From Thermoproteota archaeon (GTDB taxonomy: Archaea; Thermoproteota; Thermoprotei_A; Sulfolobales; Ignisphaeraceae), in NCBI GenBank assembly GCA_030550585.1, contig JAUQPB010000001.1, positions 496,001-560,000 of the forward strand: a stretch of DNA of 64,000 nt, in the 5' to 3' direction. Below the pieces are notes generated by a model that saw only the letters and a list, made by a program, of their open reading frames with translations, had not been told where the DNA came from and ran no database searches. Positions 10,576 through 20,041 of the stretch are shown in pieces. How positions within the stretch are numbered: position 1 is the stretch's first letter; every line of letters starts with the position of its first letter. The position numbers and the translations under genes were made by a program.

Positions 10576-13224
10576 GTGAGTGAGGAGAAGATTGTATCGG
10601 GGATAAAGTTCGGCATTCTATCTCCAGATGAGATAAGAAAAATGTCTGTTGTCCAGGTAACATCCCCTGAAACTTATGAAGAGGATGGAACGCCTAGAGC
10701 ACATTCAGTTATGGATTATAGACTAGGTGCCATAGAGCCTGGGCAGGTGTGTCCAGTATGTGGCAATACTATAAAGGGGTGTCCAGGACATTTTGGTCAT
10801 ATAGAATTGGCAGTTCCTATAATAAATGTCTTGTTTGTTAAGCACATACATGAGTTGCTCAAGGCGACATGCCCAAAATGTGGCAGGCTAAAGATTTCGC
10901 CACAAGCGTTTGAAAGATATAGAAAATATCTTGCAAAACTTAAGGATAGATACCCCTATTTAGCAAGGCTCTTCACCGAATATATCAAGAGGCAGGCAAT
11001 GAAAGCAACTGTTTGTCCGTATTGTGGGGCTAAACAGCCGAAGATAAAGCTTGAGAAGCCCACAACTTTCATAGAGCAGTACCCAGATTCAAAGGATACC
11101 ATAAGGCTCAATGCTAGAGAGGTTAGGAAGAGGTTAGAGGCTATACCGAATGAAGATCTAGAGTTGCTGGGCTATGACCCTAGGGATGCGAGACCGGAGT
11201 GGATGGTGTTTACAGCTTTTCCAGTTCCGCCAACATCTATCAGACCTTCGATACTAATTGAAACAGGTATTAGATCAGAAGACGATTTAACACACAAACT
11301 AGTGGATATTGTTAGAACAAATGAGAGGCTAAGAGAGCACATTGCATCAGGGGCGCCAGAGATCATAATTGATGATCTCTGGGAGTTGCTCCAATATCAT
11401 GTCACAACATATCTAGATAACGAGGTTCCCGGCATCCCCCCAGCTAAACACAGATCTGGAAGACCCCTCAAGACATTGGCACAAAGACTGAGGGGAAAGG
11501 AGGGAAGGTTCAGAGGCAATCTATCAGGTAAAAGGGTGGACTACTCAGCTAGAACTGTGATTAGCCCAGACCCATATCTAAGCATAAACGAGGTTGGTGT
11601 ACCCATAGACGTTGCAAAAATTTTGACCGTGCCTGAGAGAGTTAATGAGTGGAACATTGATGAGCTGAGGAGATATGTGATTAATGGACCGTTTAAATGG
11701 CCTGGTGCAAACTATGTTGTAACACCAGATGGTAGAAGAATTGATTTGAGATATGTGAGAGACAGGAAAAGCGTTGCAGAGTCTCTTGCCCCTGGATACA
11801 TTGTTGAGAGGCATCTTAAGGACGGCGATATAGTATTGTTTAACAGGCAGCCATCGCTTCACAGAATGTCTATGATGGGCCACGTGGTAAAGGTCTTGCC
11901 GGGCAGAACATTCAGATTACACTTATCTGTTTGCCCACCTTACAACGCGGATTTTGATGGAGATGAAATGAATTTGCATGTACCTCAAACAGAAGATGCG
12001 AGGGCCGAGGCAAGAACTCTGCTAAAGGTTCAGAACCACATTCTTACACCCAGATACGGAGGTGTTATAATAGGGGCCATACAAGACTATATAAGCGGCG
12101 CCTATGTCCTCACAATAAAGTCTACACTACTTGAGAAAGAAGAGGTCATAGAGCTCTTGGCAGCAGCAGGTGTTGTTAAAGAGCCTCCGGAACCAGCAAT
12201 TCTGTCACCAAGAAAGCTGTGGACAGGAAAACAGATTGTAAGCATGTTCCTGCCAGAGGACTTTAACTTCCATGGAAAAGCAAACATCTCATCAGGTCCT
12301 CTAAGATGTGATGACATCAACTGTTTCTGGGACTCGTACGTCGTTGTTAGACAGGGCAAGCTTCTTTTAGGGGTCTTAGACAAGAAGACCATTGGTGCTG
12401 AGCAACAGGATAGCGTTTTGTACTGGCTTGCCAAAGAGTATGGAGTCGAAGTAGCAGCAGCTTTTATGGACAAGCTGTTCAGATTGTTTATAAGGGTATT
12501 GGAACGGAAGGGCTTTACGCTAAGACTAGACGATGTGGCAGTAAGTGAAGATGTGCAGACACAAATTTTGAACCTGTTGAGTGAGGCATTTGAAAAGGTA
12601 AGAAACCTTGTTGAGCAGTACTCTAGAGGAACACTTGAGGTTGTTCCTGGGAGATCATTAGAGGAGAGCTTGGAGATAAGGATTTTGGAGGTTCTTGCAG
12701 AAGCGAGAGACAAGGCAGGTGAGGTGGCGGTATCGTCGCTTAACCCATTTAACTATGCGTTTATTATGGCAAGAACAGGTGCAAGAGGAAATGTATTGAA
12801 TTTAACGCAAATGGCTGCTACACTAGGTCAGATGACAGTGCGTGGTGAGAGGATATGGCGCGGATACATGGGCAGGCCATTGCCACACTTCAAACGTGAT
12901 GATCTAGGCGCTATTGCGAGAGGGTTTGTTGTGAATAGCTTCTTCAGAGGTTTGTCGGTTACGGAAATGTTTATGCATGCTGCAGGTGGTAGGGAGGGTC
13001 TGGTTGATACTGCTGTAAGAACGTCGCAAAGTGGTTATATGCAGCGCAGATTGGTCAACGCTTTGATGGATCTTTATATTGCCTACGACAATACGGTTAG
13101 AGACTCTTCCGGGTCTATAATACAGTTTGCTTATGGCGAGGATATGGCAGATCCTTCAAAGGCTCCTCACGGTAAGATAGTAAATGTTGAGAGAATTGTT
13201 GAGAGGGTCTTGGGTGAGATCTAA
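10576..13224 (+). CDS. rpoA1: DNA-directed RNA polymerase subunit A' (Rpo1N)
   Basis: Active-site motif [17 protein letters not shown]-terminal zinc motifs. Confidence 0.98.
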   Translation: MSEEKIVSGIKFGILSPDEIRKMSVVQVTSPETYEEDGTPRAHSVMDYRLGAIEPGQVCPVCGNTIKGCPGHFGHIELAVPIINVLFVKHIHELLKATCPKCGRLKISPQAFERYRKYLAKLKDRYPYLARLFTEYIKRQAMKATVCPYCGAKQPKIKLEKPTTFIEQYPDSKDTIRLNAREVRKRLEAIPNEDLELLGYDPRDARPEWMVFTAFPVPPTSIRPSILIETGIRSEDDLTHKLVDIVRTNERLREHIASGAPEIIIDDLWELLQYHVTTYLDNEVPGIPPAKHRSGRPLKTLAQRLRGKEGRFRGNLSGKRVDYSARTVISPDPYLSINEVGVPIDVAKILTVPERVNEWNIDELRRYVINGPFKWPGANYVVTPDGRRIDLRYVRDRKSVAESLAPGYIVERHLKDGDIVLFNRQPSLHRMSMMGHVVKVLPGRTFRLHLSVCPPYNADFDGDEMNLHVPQTEDARAEARTLLKVQNHILTPRYGGVIIGAIQDYISGAYVLTIKSTLLEKEEVIELLAAAGVVKEPPEPAILSPRKLWTGKQIVSMFLPEDFNFHGKANISSGPLRCDDINCFWDSYVVVRQGKLLLGVLDKKTIGAEQQDSVLYWLAKEYGVEVAAAFMDKLFRLFIRVLERKGFTLRLDDVAVSEDVQTQILNLLSEAFEKVRNLVEQYSRGTLEVVPGRSLEESLEIRILEVLAEARDKAGEVAVSSLNPFNYAFIMARTGARGNVLNLTQMAATLGQMTVRGERIWRGYMGRPLPHFKRDDLGAIARGFVVNSFFRGLSVTEMFMHAAGGREGLVDTAVRTSQSGYMQRRLVNALMDLYIAYDNTVRDSSGSIIQFAYGEDMADPSKAPHGKIVNVERIVERVLGEI

Positions 13225-14423
13225 TGACATCTCCAAGCATCTCAGATGTTGGAAGCTTCAATGCTTCTGATCTCATAGAGAAGAGACTCGGTGCACGGGT
13301 TCCGAGGTCTGTTGTAGAGGAGCTAAAAGCTGTTGTGACAAAGTATAGCATATCTAAAGAACAGCTAGATAAGATCATAAGTGAGGTAGAGAAAGAGGTT
13401 GAGGAGAACACTATCGATCCCGGCGAACCTGTGGGAATGGTGGCTGCTCAGAGTATTGGCGAGCCAAGCACTCAAATGACCTTAAGAACATTTCACTATG
13501 CGGGTGTAAGAGAATTAAATGTTACACTAGGATTGCCGAGACTCATAGAGCTTGTAGATGCTAAGAAAACGCCTTCAACGCCATTGACATATGTGTATCT
13601 CAAACCAGAGTACAAGAACAGTAGAGAGAAGGCAATTGAGGTTGCAAGAAAAATTGAGATGACAAGAGTTTTAAATGTTGCTCTTCGCATTGATGTAGAC
13701 TTCTTCAACAACTCCATAAACATTCTTCTAGATAGGGACATGCTTGAGGATAAGGGGGTTGAAGTAGAGGATGTTATAAAGGTAATACAAAAATCTTTGA
13801 AGAAGGCTAGAGTAACTAAAAGCGAGGAAAATCCATATGAGGTTGTAATCCAGTTTGAGGAGCCTATAGATCCAACAAAAGTCGAGAGACTGAGGGAGAA
13901 GATACTGGGTCTGAAAATCAAAGGCGTCAAAGGGATAAACAAAGTTATTATTCAGAGAAGAGGAGACGAATATGTTCTGGTATGCGAGGGTAGCAATCTA
14001 AGCGAGCTTATGCAGATAGAGGAAATCGATTATAGAAGAATCAGAACGAATAATGTTAAAGAGGTTGAGGAGGTCTTGGGGATAGAAGCTGCAAGAGCGC
14101 TTCTCATAGAGGAGATAATGAATGTTCTCGAGGAACAGGGGCTTGAGGTGGACATAAGACATGTTATGCTAGTAGCTGATATGATGACCAGAACAGGAAC
14201 AGTTAAGCAGATAGGTAGACATGGTGTTATGGCTATAAAGGATAGCCCACTTGCAAAAGCAGCATTTGAAGTAACAGTTAAAAACCTTGTTAATTCAGCT
14301 GTAAGAGGTGAAATAGATAAGGTGACAGGCATAACGGAAAGCGTTATTGTGGGTAACTACATACCTGTGGGCACATCCAAAGTTGGAATTGTTTTCAATC
14401 CCCATATAAAAATAGAGGGGTGA
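13224..14423 (+). CDS. rpoA2: DNA-directed RNA polymerase subunit A'' (Rpo1C)
   Basis: EPVGMVAAQSIGEPSTQMTLRTFHYAGV motif; start overlaps the rpoA1 stop. Confidence 0.98.
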   Translation: MTSPSISDVGSFNASDLIEKRLGARVPRSVVEELKAVVTKYSISKEQLDKIISEVEKEVEENTIDPGEPVGMVAAQSIGEPSTQMTLRTFHYAGVRELNVTLGLPRLIELVDAKKTPSTPLTYVYLKPEYKNSREKAIEVARKIEMTRVLNVALRIDVDFFNNSINILLDRDMLEDKGVEVEDVIKVIQKSLKKARVTKSEENPYEVVIQFEEPIDPTKVERLREKILGLKIKGVKGINKVIIQRRGDEYVLVCEGSNLSELMQIEEIDYRRIRTNNVKEVEEVLGIEAARALLIEEIMNVLEEQGLEVDIRHVMLVADMMTRTGTVKQIGRHGVMAIKDSPLAKAAFEVTVKNLVNSAVRGEIDKVTGITESVIVGNYIPVGTSKVGIVFNPHIKIEG

Positions 14424-14433
14424 GCAGAACAAG

Positions 14434-14763
14434 ATGTCAGCTCAGCAATCTCTAGATAATATACTTAGATTTGTGGTGAGAACAGGCAAGATTGTAGTGG
14501 GATTCAAAGAAACGCTAAAAAATGTGAAGCTGGGAAAGCTAAAATTTGTTGTAATAGCGTCAAACATTCCGGAGACTATGAAGAGTGATTTAGAGTATTA
14601 TGCAAAGCTATCAAAAATCGAAGTCATAGTATATCCAGGTACAAACAGAGATTTGGGTGCATTGCTTGGAAAGCCATTCTCAGTATCTACTATAGGTATA
14701 ATTGATACTGGTCAGGTATCGGAGGAGGCACTAAGATCTTTTGTAGGATCTGCAACTAGGTGA
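14434..14763 (+). CDS. rpl30e: Ribosomal protein L30e
   Basis: L7Ae/L30e fold sequence with conserved operon position after rpoA2. Confidence 0.92.
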   Translation: MSAQQSLDNILRFVVRTGKIVVGFKETLKNVKLGKLKFVVIASNIPETMKSDLEYYAKLSKIEVIVYPGTNRDLGALLGKPFSVSTIGIIDTGQVSEEALRSFVGSATR

Positions 14764-15233
14764 GTATGGCCATGGCGACAAAGGTTAATGACATTAAGCC
14801 TCAGTTCAATGTTAAGCTAACTATGGAGGAAATGCGCTATATGACGATATTCCAGGATGTTACAGGTGTTACACCAAGAGATTGCGTTGTTAGTGATGAG
14901 CTCAATTCAATAATATTTATTGTTGATAGCGACAAGGTTGGGTTGGCTGTAGGCAAGAAAGGCTACAACGTTAAATACCTGTCGAAGCTGTTTGGAAGAA
15001 GCATAGATGTGGTTGGATGGGCTGACAATCTAGAGGATTTCGCTAAGAACATTTTCATACCGGCAAGAGTGTACAGAGTTCAGCTTATCGAAGGATCTGA
15101 TAAGAAAACTCTATATGTATATGTTGATCCAAAGGACAAGGGAATTGCAATAGGTAAGAATGGAAGAAATGTTGCAAGGGCTAGGATACTCATGAAGAGG
15201 TATTACAATATAGACAATGTTATAATTGCATAG
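14760..15233 (+). CDS. nusA: NusA-like KH-domain transcription factor
   Basis: Two KH GXXG-type motifs (VGKKGYNVKYL, IGKNGRNVARAR); conserved position between L30e and S12. Confidence 0.9.
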   Translation: MSMAMATKVNDIKPQFNVKLTMEEMRYMTIFQDVTGVTPRDCVVSDELNSIIFIVDSDKVGLAVGKKGYNVKYLSKLFGRSIDVVGWADNLEDFAKNIFIPARVYRVQLIEGSDKKTLYVYVDPKDKGIAIGKNGRNVARARILMKRYYNIDNVIIA

Positions 15234-15312
15234 AAAACCATGTTATAAGTTTTTAAGCTAAGACATGCCAAAAATACTTAGAGGATAAGTCAAATGTATC
15301 TGGGGAGGCTGA

Positions 15313-15756
15313 TTGCCAGGTAAAAAAGGGGGCTATGGACTCTACGCAGCAAGAAAGCTAAAGCTAAAGAGGCTAAAGTTTAGATGGTCTCAGAGGGACT
15401 TTAGAATACGAATGCTAAAGCTAAAGGAGAAGTATGATCCACTAGAGGGAGCTCCGATGGCTAGAGGAATAGTTCTTGAGAAGGTTGGTGTCGAGGCTAG
15501 GCAACCCAATGCAGCTGTTAGGAAATGTGTTCGTGTGCAGATTGTTAAGAATGGCAAGGTTGTAACAGCCTTTGTACCTTATGATGGCGGTCTAAACTTC
15601 ATAGAAGAACATGACGAAGTTATAATTGCTGGTATCGGTGGCACAAGAGGCAAGTCTATGGGCGATCTGCCAGGAGTCAAATACAAGGTTATTGCGGTAA
15701 ACGGCGTTGCATTAACAGAGTTGTTAAAGGGTAAGAAGCAAAAGCCCTTGAGGTAA
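15313..15756 (+). CDS. rps12: Ribosomal protein S12
   Basis: [34 protein letters not shown] start. Confidence 0.97.
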   Translation: MPGKKGGYGLYAARKLKLKRLKFRWSQRDFRIRMLKLKEKYDPLEGAPMARGIVLEKVGVEARQPNAAVRKCVRVQIVKNGKVVTAFVPYDGGLNFIEEHDEVIIAGIGGTRGKSMGDLPGVKYKVIAVNGVALTELLKGKKQKPLR

Positions 15757-16376
15757 TGCATATGTCGTCTGGCGAGTTACAAACAAAGTTATCTGATATT
15801 GTGGCTGATCTAGACAATCTAAAGCTATTCGGCAAATGGAGCTACAAGGATGTAGTTGTTCTTGACCCCAGTCTCAAAAAGTATATATCGCTGAAACCTG
15901 TTGTTGTACCTCATTCAGCTGGCAAACATGCTCATAGAAGATTTGGCAAGGCTGAGGTGCCAATTGTAGAAAGGCTTATCAATAGGCTTATGAGAAAAAT
16001 GAAGAATACTGGTAAAAAACATTTGGCATTTAACATTGTTAAACATGCCTTTGAAATTATCCATGTGAGAACGGGGGAGAACCCAATACAAGTTCTTGTT
16101 AGAGCAGTAGAGAATGCTGCTCCAAGAGAGGAGACAACTAGGATTATGTATGGAGGTATAGTATATCATGTTGCGGTAGATGTTGCTCCAATGAGGAGGG
16201 TAGATTTAGCTATAAGACATTTGACTGAAGGGGCGTACAACTGCTCATTTAGGTCTGTCAAGCCTATTGAGGAGTGTCTAGCAGATGAAATAATCGCGGC
16301 AGCGGCTAATGATAGCAAGAGTTATGCTATTCAAAGAAAAGAGGAGATAGAGCGTATTGCTCTGAGCTCTAGGTAG
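15756..16376 (+). CDS. rps7: Ribosomal protein S7
   Basis: S7 core [39 protein letters not shown]. Confidence 0.97.
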   Translation: MHMSSGELQTKLSDIVADLDNLKLFGKWSYKDVVVLDPSLKKYISLKPVVVPHSAGKHAHRRFGKAEVPIVERLINRLMRKMKNTGKKHLAFNIVKHAFEIIHVRTGENPIQVLVRAVENAAPREETTRIMYGGIVYHVAVDVAPMRRVDLAIRHLTEGAYNCSFRSVKPIEECLADEIIAAAANDSKSYAIQRKEEIERIALSSR

Positions 16377-16476
16377 AGAACTGGTTTTTCGTTTGATGCG
16401 ATGCAACTATACACTTATAAGTTCTACCTGCTCACTTTTTGTTTCTTAGAAGAGTATCGATGAAAGGGTTTGGAAT

Positions 16477-17823
16477 ATGAGCACAAAACCACATCTAAAC
16501 CTAGTTATAATAGGTCATGTAGACCATGGGAAAAGTACGCTAGTTGGTAGGCTGTTAGTAGAGGTTGGTGCAGTAGATGAGAAAACATGGAAAGAAACTG
16601 TTGAAGCAGCTATAAAGGCTGGTAAGGAAAGTGAGAAATATGCCTGGTTGCTAGACAGATTAAAGGAGGAGAGAGAAAGAGGGTTAACAATATCGCTTGC
16701 CTATAGAAAGTTCGAAACCAACAACTACTACTACACAATAATTGATGCACCTGGCCACAGAGACTTCGTAAAGAATATGATTACTGGTGCAAGCCAAGCT
16801 GACGTTGCTGTGCTGGTAGTCTCTGCGAAGAAGGGTGAGTTAGAGGCTGGTATGAGCCCAGAGGGGCAGACAAGAGAGCACATTCTACTAGCTAGGACTA
16901 TGGGTATAGACCAGCTCATAGTAGCTGTAACAAAGATGGATACTACAGAGCCTCCATACTCAGAGAAAAGGTTTATGGAGATTGTAGAGCTCTTGACAAA
17001 GTTCCTCAAATCTGTGGGATACAAACTAGATACAGTTACATTTATCCCAGTATCAGGCTGGGTCGGAGACAACGTCACCAAACCCAGTGCAAATATGCCT
17101 TGGTGGAACGACCAGAAGATTGCTGAGCTAAAGAAGAAATACGGTGTTAATGGTGCTAGAACACTTTTGGAGGCTCTAGATGCTGTAAAGGAGCCTCCAA
17201 AGCCCATCGACAAGCCGCTAAGAATACCAATATCAGAGGTATTCGTGATATCTGGTGTTGGCACAGTTCCTGTTGGCAGAGTTGAGACAGGCGTTCTAAA
17301 GGTTGGCGACACAGTAGTCTTTATGCCCCCCAACGTGTCTGGCGAAGTAAGGAGTATAGAGATGCATCACCAGAGAATAGAGAAGGCCATACCAGGAGAC
17401 AACATAGGATTCAACGTGAGGGGCATTTCAAAAGAACAGGTTAAGAGAGGAGATGTTGCAGGCCACCCAACAAACCCACCAACAGTTGTCGACGAATTCA
17501 CTGCTAGAGTGATGATAGTCTGGCACCCAACAGCCATAGCACCCGGCTACACACCCGTAATCCACGCACACACTGCTAGCATACCATGTAGAATAGTTGA
17601 AATTGTTGCTAAACTAGACCCAAGAACAGGTCAGCCAACAGAGAAGAACCCGCCATTCATCAAACAGGGAGATATAGCAATAGTTAGATTCAAGCCTCTC
17701 AAGCCGATGGTCATAGAGAAGTACAGTGACTTCCCACAACTCGGAAGATTCGCAATGAGAGACATGGGCAAAACCGTTGGAATAGGAATAGTAATGGATA
17801 TTAAGCCCGCTGCAAAAGCATAA
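16477..17823 (+). CDS. tuf: Translation elongation factor 1-alpha
   Basis: GHVDHGKSTLVGRLL, DAPGHRDFVKNMITGASQAD, VAVTKMD GTPase motifs. Confidence 0.98.
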   Translation: MSTKPHLNLVIIGHVDHGKSTLVGRLLVEVGAVDEKTWKETVEAAIKAGKESEKYAWLLDRLKEERERGLTISLAYRKFETNNYYYTIIDAPGHRDFVKNMITGASQADVAVLVVSAKKGELEAGMSPEGQTREHILLARTMGIDQLIVAVTKMDTTEPPYSEKRFMEIVELLTKFLKSVGYKLDTVTFIPVSGWVGDNVTKPSANMPWWNDQKIAELKKKYGVNGARTLLEALDAVKEPPKPIDKPLRIPISEVFVISGVGTVPVGRVETGVLKVGDTVVFMPPNVSGEVRSIEMHHQRIEKAIPGDNIGFNVRGISKEQVKRGDVAGHPTNPPTVVDEFTARVMIVWHPTAIAPGYTPVIHAHTASIPCRIVEIVAKLDPRTGQPTEKNPPFIKQGDIAIVRFKPLKPMVIEKYSDFPQLGRFAMRDMGKTVGIGIVMDIKPAAKA

Positions 17824-17841
17824 AGAAGGACTGAAGACACA

Positions 17842-18156
17842 ATGTCATCAATGGTTAGAATAAGGCTTTGGAGCACAGACTCCAACAATCTAAACTATGT
17901 AGTCTCACAAATAGTTGACATAGCAAAGAAAGCAGGCGTAAAAATAAGAGGACCTGTACCACTACCGGTAAAAAGACTTGTTGTGCCAGTGCCAAGACTG
18001 CCACACGGAGAGGGAAGCAAAGTATGGGACAAATGGGAGCTAAGAATACACAAGAGAATAATAGATGTTGAAGCAAACGAACATGTAATAAGACAGATAA
18101 TGAGGGTAAGAGTACCAGAAAATGTATACATAGAGATAGAGATAAGAAGAAAATAA
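17842..18156 (+). CDS. rps10: Ribosomal protein S10
   Basis: [10 protein letters not shown]...[14 protein letters not shown]...[13 protein letters not shown]. Confidence 0.96.
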   Translation: MSSMVRIRLWSTDSNNLNYVVSQIVDIAKKAGVKIRGPVPLPVKRLVVPVPRLPHGEGSKVWDKWELRIHKRIIDVEANEHVIRQIMRVRVPENVYIEIEIRRK

Positions 18157-18199
18157 GTATTTTTGATGTAAAACAAAATATTATAAACGTCTTTTACGC

Positions 18200-18288
18200 G
18201 CCGGGGTGCCCGAGCGGTCTAAGGGGCCGGCCTGGAGAGCCGGTGGGGCTATGTCCCCGCGCGGGTTCAAATCCCGCCCCCGGCGCCA
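18200..18288 (+). tRNA. tRNA-Ser(GGA)
   Basis: Type II tRNA with long variable arm; acceptor GCCGGGG/CCCCGGC, anticodon arm CCGGC-CTGGAGA-GCCGG, T-arm GCGGG-TTCAAAT-CCCGC, encoded CCA. Confidence 0.94.
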
Positions 18289-18534
18289 CCTCTCCGCAAT
18301 TCTATTGCCTATGCATATAGCCTTCCAAGAAAGTTTGTTGTCTTGTTATTTACTATTACTTTGAAGCTGGTGTTAGTTTGATGAACCTAGAATATGTTAT
18401 TAATTGCGTATACAAGTATGGTGTTCGAAATAGGTAATAGGTTGATGAAAGTAATCTTTCAATAAAGTTTATATTTTATGGTGCCAGTAGATTGTTGTAA
18501 CATTATGTGTTTATGAAAGAGGGTGTGACTGTTT

Positions 18535-19500
18535 TTGGCGGCAAATACTGTACTTAGTGTCAGAGATTTGAGGATATACTATTTCACTAGTAGAGGGGCT
18601 GTTAGAGCTGTTGATGGGGTTTCATTCGATGTTGGAGAAGGTGATGTTCTTGGTGTTGCCGGCGAGTCTGGCTCTGGCAAGTCCACTCTTGGCTTTGGTA
18701 TAATGGGTCTTGTTCCACCTCCTGGCAGAATTGTTGGCGGTAGTATTGTGCTTGACGGCATTGATCTCACGAAGCTTTCTGAGGATGAGCTTAGGAAGAT
18801 TAGGTGGAGCAAGGTTAGCATGGTTTTCCAAGGAGCTCTAAACGTCCTCAATCCTGTTGTTAGGGTTGGGGATCAGATGGCCGAGGTTCTAGTTATTCAC
18901 AAGGGGCTTTCTAAAGATGAGGCCATGAAAATTGTTGAAGAGCATCTAAAACTTGTTGGTCTTCCACCAGATGTTGCAAGAAGGTATCCCCACGAGCTTA
19001 GTGGTGGTATGAAGCAGCGAGTGGTTATTGCAATGGCTCTTCTTCTCAGGCCAAGACTTGTGATAGCCGATGAGCCTACAACAGCACTCGATGTTGTTAT
19101 ACAGGCTCAGATAATGAATTTGTTGAAGAGGATTAGAGAGGAGGAGAAGGTTTCAATGATATTCATAACACATGATCTAAGCCTAATAGCAGAAATAGCA
19201 AACAAAGTAGCTGTGATGTACGCTGGTAAAATAGTTGAGATGGGCTCTTCAGATGACGTATATTCACAACCCCTACACCCATACACCCAAGGACTTTTAA
19301 ACAGCATACCATCAATTAGAAGAAGAAAGGGCCTTTCATGGATACCGGGCTCACCACCAGATCTAAGAAACCCACCACAAGGCTGTAGGTTCCATCCTAG
19401 GTGCCCATATGCAATGGATATCTGTAGGAGGGAGGAACCCCCTCAAATTGATGTTGGAAACAGTCATGTTGTCTCCTGCTGGCTATATGCAAAAAGGTGA
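18535..19500 (+). CDS. Oligo/dipeptide ABC transporter ATP-binding protein (DppD/OppD-type)
   Basis: GESGSGKST, LSGGMKQRV, DEPTTALD and C-terminal GCRFHPRCPYAMDICRREEPP (oligopeptide ABC C-terminal domain). Confidence 0.95.
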   Translation: MAANTVLSVRDLRIYYFTSRGAVRAVDGVSFDVGEGDVLGVAGESGSGKSTLGFGIMGLVPPPGRIVGGSIVLDGIDLTKLSEDELRKIRWSKVSMVFQGALNVLNPVVRVGDQMAEVLVIHKGLSKDEAMKIVEEHLKLVGLPPDVARRYPHELSGGMKQRVVIAMALLLRPRLVIADEPTTALDVVIQAQIMNLLKRIREEEKVSMIFITHDLSLIAEIANKVAVMYAGKIVEMGSSDDVYSQPLHPYTQGLLNSIPSIRRRKGLSWIPGSPPDLRNPPQGCRFHPRCPYAMDICRREEPPQIDVGNSHVVSCWLYAKR

Positions 19501-19979
19501 GGGGTGGTTAGCAAGTAGATCAGTATGGAGTTTCCCAAGATAAACAACGCTAAGCTAACAGTGGACAGGATCTTGAACGGCTCCTTAAAAACCTTGGCAT
19601 GGAAATTGATTGTCGCATTGCAGTTTCTATCAGATTTTACCAAAGCTATAAACGATGTTGATGGAAGTGAGATAGTAGTTGATTTGTTAGTAGCTTCAAA
19701 GTGACTGTAGTTTCCATGTGAAGCCTCAATAGAGATGTATATAGTGCAGGAGGTGCTTTCTATCTCTATAGATGCATTATCTATCTGTATGCTTTCTCCT
19801 TGTGTGAAATTGGCTAAGGAGAGAAAATAGACTCTACCCTCTTCAAATGAAATATACAATGTATTTTGTAATATATATTCAATTCTATATAGACTAGCAA
19901 AAGCAGTTAGAAGAGCAGATAGCAATAAAACTATGGCTAATGCTAACAGCCTCTGTCTCTGCTTCAATTTACCTAGCAC
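19464..19979 (-). CDS. Hypothetical membrane-anchored protein with extracytoplasmic domain
   Basis: Two hydrophobic segments (N- and C-terminal) flanking a polar domain with several N-x-S/T sequons; fills an otherwise empty gap on the opposite strand. Confidence 0.55.
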   Translation of the reverse strand: MLGKLKQRQRLLALAIVLLLSALLTAFASLYRIEYILQNTLYISFEEGRVYFLSLANFTQGESIQIDNASIEIESTSCTIYISIEASHGNYSHFEATNKSTTISLPSTSFIALVKSDRNCNATINFHAKVFKEPFKILSTVSLALFILGNSILIYLLTTPHLFAYSQQETT

Positions 19980-20041
19980 AACGATTTTAAGCCCCCATAT
20001 AAATTTAAAACCTTTTTGAAAAACAATTTGATTTCAAGCAG

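Noticed and set aside
18370-18450. TTGATGA repeats suggesting a C/D-box sRNA downstream of tRNA-Ser
   Set aside because: No CTGA D boxes at suitable spacing.
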